49,542 nt of DNA, taken from positions 1 to 49,542 of the IMG/VR virus record IMGVR_UViG_3300047094_001644; one strand, given 5' to 3'. The notes beneath the pieces were generated by a model. That model worked only from the letters and a program-made list of their open reading frames with translations. It was not told where the DNA came from and did not search any database. Below, piece after piece: positions 48,287 through 49,542 of the stretch. The first letter of the stretch is position 1, and each line of letters begins with the position of its first letter. The translations under genes and the position numbers were made by a program. This DNA is from a virus.

Positions 48287-48583
48287 TTAATTCTTGCTCT
48301 TGGCGATGTCGATGATCTCGCTGAAAGGATTCGCCATGAAAAGAGTGAAAGTTCCGCCCACCGTATAGATGCGACCCTTGCGCTGAAGCCTGTTCACGGC
48401 ATTATGCACCCTGTTAGAGAACATGTGCCTCTTGGTGCGGTCCAGTGCGTTAACGCCGAACTCAATTTCTGCGTGTGTGTAGATATCGAAAAAAGAAACA
48501 GGCCTTGTTCTGTCATGGTGCATGATGAAGAAAAGTATCTTTTCTTCCAGCGCTTTTATGGATGGATTCACGGAGCGCTTCAA
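48287..48583 (-). CDS. winged-helix-like protein with NPFSEIIDIAKSKN C-terminus, 98 aa, TTG start
   Basis: The TTG at 48583 has AGGAGGTG upstream. A helix-rich N-terminal half and a beta-wing (GRIYTVGGTFTLF) suggest a winged helix. The last residues NPFSEIIDIAKSKN are the shared C-terminal peptide. Confidence 0.6.
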   Translation of the reverse strand: MKRSVNPSIKALEEKILFFIMHHDRTRPVSFFDIYTHAEIEFGVNALDRTKRHMFSNRVHNAVNRLQRKGRIYTVGGTFTLFMANPFSEIIDIAKSKN

Positions 48584-48609
48584 TACTCACGCACCTCCTG
48601 AACGATGCA

Positions 48610-48762
48610 TTACTTTTTCACGGGCATGCTTGCCATCATCTGCACCATCAGGTACAGAATCCAGATGCCCCAAGCGGTGAATGCAGTAATGACAACAGAC
48701 TTGATCGCAGAGACAGGAACGGAAACGGTGATGTATTCAGACTTTTCTTTGGGGGTAGACAT
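48610..48762 (-). CDS. small membrane protein, 50 aa
   Basis: Begins MSTPKEKSEYITVSVPVSA with one membrane helix in the second half (TAFTAWGIWILYLMVQMM). ATG 48762 has GGAG 9 nt upstream. Overlaps the end of the next membrane gene upstream. Confidence 0.6.
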   Translation of the reverse strand: MSTPKEKSEYITVSVPVSAIKSVVITAFTAWGIWILYLMVQMMASMPVKK

Positions 48763-48904
48763 AGTTCTTTGCTCCAAAATTCTTTTTGGGGTAATTTACT
48801 TTGGGCTCAAAAGGCCAGACCTCGTTGTACATGGCGTATCCAAGGAACGCAATGAAGGCAGGAATGGCAACAAAAGACAACACCATGGCGAATTCAGGGC
48901 TCAT
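48737..48904 (-). CDS. small membrane protein, 55 aa
   Basis: Begins MSPEFAMVLSFVAIPAFIAF with one membrane helix, then VWPFEPKVNYPKKNFG. Ends inside the start of the 50-aa membrane gene (26-nt overlap). Confidence 0.55.
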   Translation of the reverse strand: MSPEFAMVLSFVAIPAFIAFLGYAMYNEVWPFEPKVNYPKKNFGAKNYVYPQRKV

Positions 48905-48946
48905 ACTAACCAGTAACCGAACATATGCCGTATCGCCACGAAAACT

Positions 48947-49219
48947 TCAATTTTTGGCGGCTTTCAGCAATTCGTAGAACGGCGTGGGTGAAATTTCCAC
49001 AAAAGACACTCTTCCCATTGCGTCCCTGAACCTGTCTTCCGTGATGTAGTTCTCACGCAAAAGATTCGACAGATAAACGCTGAAGTCGTTCAGGTTGAAA
49101 TTGCCGTGTTTTTTCTTCACACGCCTGTACAGGGCGTGATACTCAATCTTTCGTGCAGACACGATGCTGGACAAGATGTCCTCTTCAACAACGCAGAGTT
49201 TCTTGCTGCCTTCACGCAT
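48947..49219 (-). CDS. small protein with TPFYELLKAAKN C-terminus, 90 aa
   Basis: Winged-helix-like pattern (ALYRRVKKKHG...LSNLLRENYITEDRF). C-terminus TPFYELLKAAKN is the shared peptide. ATG 49219 overlaps the upstream stop by 8 nt. Confidence 0.6.
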   Translation of the reverse strand: MREGSKKLCVVEEDILSSIVSARKIEYHALYRRVKKKHGNFNLNDFSVYLSNLLRENYITEDRFRDAMGRVSFVEISPTPFYELLKAAKN

Positions 49220-49499
49220 TGTAGCTTTTTGCCTTTTCAAGGAGTTCTCCGAACGGATTGAGAACGAACATGCACTCGTCATGGAGTATTTGCCGAAGAG
49301 AAGATTTGCCGCCCTTCTTTGACACTGGCATGATCACTCCTCTCTTGATGAGGATAAGAAGAACTTCATCCACCTCAACAGAATTGACTCCAGCATACAC
49401 GTACTCAGAAGCAGCGAACATGATCTGATTGTAGTCGTACTGCTCATCTGGAACCATCCTGTCGATGATGCCTTTTTCTATCCGTTGCAGCCTGTTCAT
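49212..49499 (-). CDS. small protein with NPFGELLEKAKSYNA C-terminus, 95 aa
   Basis: Begins MNRLQRIEKGI at ATG 49499 with AAGGA upstream. Winged-helix-like (VDEVLLILIKRGVIMPV). Ends NPFGELLEKAKSYNA, the same C-terminal peptide as its two neighbours. Function unknown. Confidence 0.6.
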   Translation of the reverse strand: MNRLQRIEKGIIDRMVPDEQYDYNQIMFAASEYVYAGVNSVEVDEVLLILIKRGVIMPVSKKGGKSSLRQILHDECMFVLNPFGELLEKAKSYNA

Positions 49500-49542
49500 T
49501 TTATGATTCCTTCGCAGTCCTGTCAAGCCTGCTCCTGATCTC

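Overview
The window looks like part of a large tailed-phage (or phage-like) genome from an aquatic metagenome. The evidence is near-continuous, tightly packed small genes on one strand, six tRNA genes, a complete tmRNA gene, a stand-alone T7-polymerase-like 3'-5' exonuclease, a RadA-like ATPase, a T4-type endonuclease VII, a UV-damage endonuclease, a DUF4385 phage protein and holin-like membrane proteins. No ribosomal or central-metabolism genes are seen. The host is unknown. A Gram-negative host is plausible from the LpxH-like gene. One gene, a subtilase with dockerin-like repeats of the kind common in Planctomycetota/Phycisphaerae, hints at contact with that group. No terminase, capsid, DNA polymerase or RNA polymerase gene is visible here, so the phage assignment is an inference.

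Layout. (1) 1-8.1 kb, minus strand: mostly unknown proteins. Six of them begin with variants of one N-terminal peptide (MNWYKxA, or MQYKLSK followed by AGWxKIA). The block also holds the subtilase, a ParB-like protein, an exostosin-like glycosyltransferase and two small membrane proteins. (2) 8.1-8.6 kb: a gene-free junction with three 32-bp-spaced iterons and terminators. (3) 8.6-39.1 kb, minus strand: about 55 mostly tiny genes. They are organised into about 38 transcription units by 39 copies of a 13-bp oriented element (CTC[G/T]TTTTCCCCC, read on the minus strand). In 18 cases it lies exactly 20 nt before the start codon. This block includes DUF3846, DUF4259, DUF4385-like-era accessory families, DUF932, DUF6011, DUF6915, two RCC1-like propellers, UVDE, and a VWA/metallopeptidase plus MoxR ATPase pair. 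It also carries a RadA-like ATPase followed by ClpS. Inside it, 29.75-33.35 kb lacks the element. That sub-block carries tRNAs, the tmRNA and good sigma-70 promoters. (4) 39.2-43.2 kb, plus strand: a Fic-like protein, a lipoprotein, and a PAP2 phosphatase, LpxH-like phosphoesterase and GT4 glycosyltransferase module. The PAP2 and GT4 genes are each preceded by the same 12-bp-arm palindrome. (5) 43.3-49.5 kb, minus strand: unknown proteins, a methyltransferase, tRNA-Glu, a tandem-repeat array, endonuclease VII, HEAT-like and DUF4385 proteins, small membrane proteins, and two small proteins plus one winged-helix-like protein that share an NPFxELLxxAK-type C-terminus.

How it may work together (inference). 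Host sigma-70 promoters would drive the tRNA/tmRNA segment, the AT-hook protein and the RadA-ClpS pair. The repeated 13-bp element would coordinate the many small accessory genes as one regulon. tmRNA and ClpS together suggest that the element brings its own ribosome-rescue and N-degron proteolysis inputs to host Clp proteases. Shared N-terminal and C-terminal peptides on otherwise unrelated proteins suggest sorting or docking signals.
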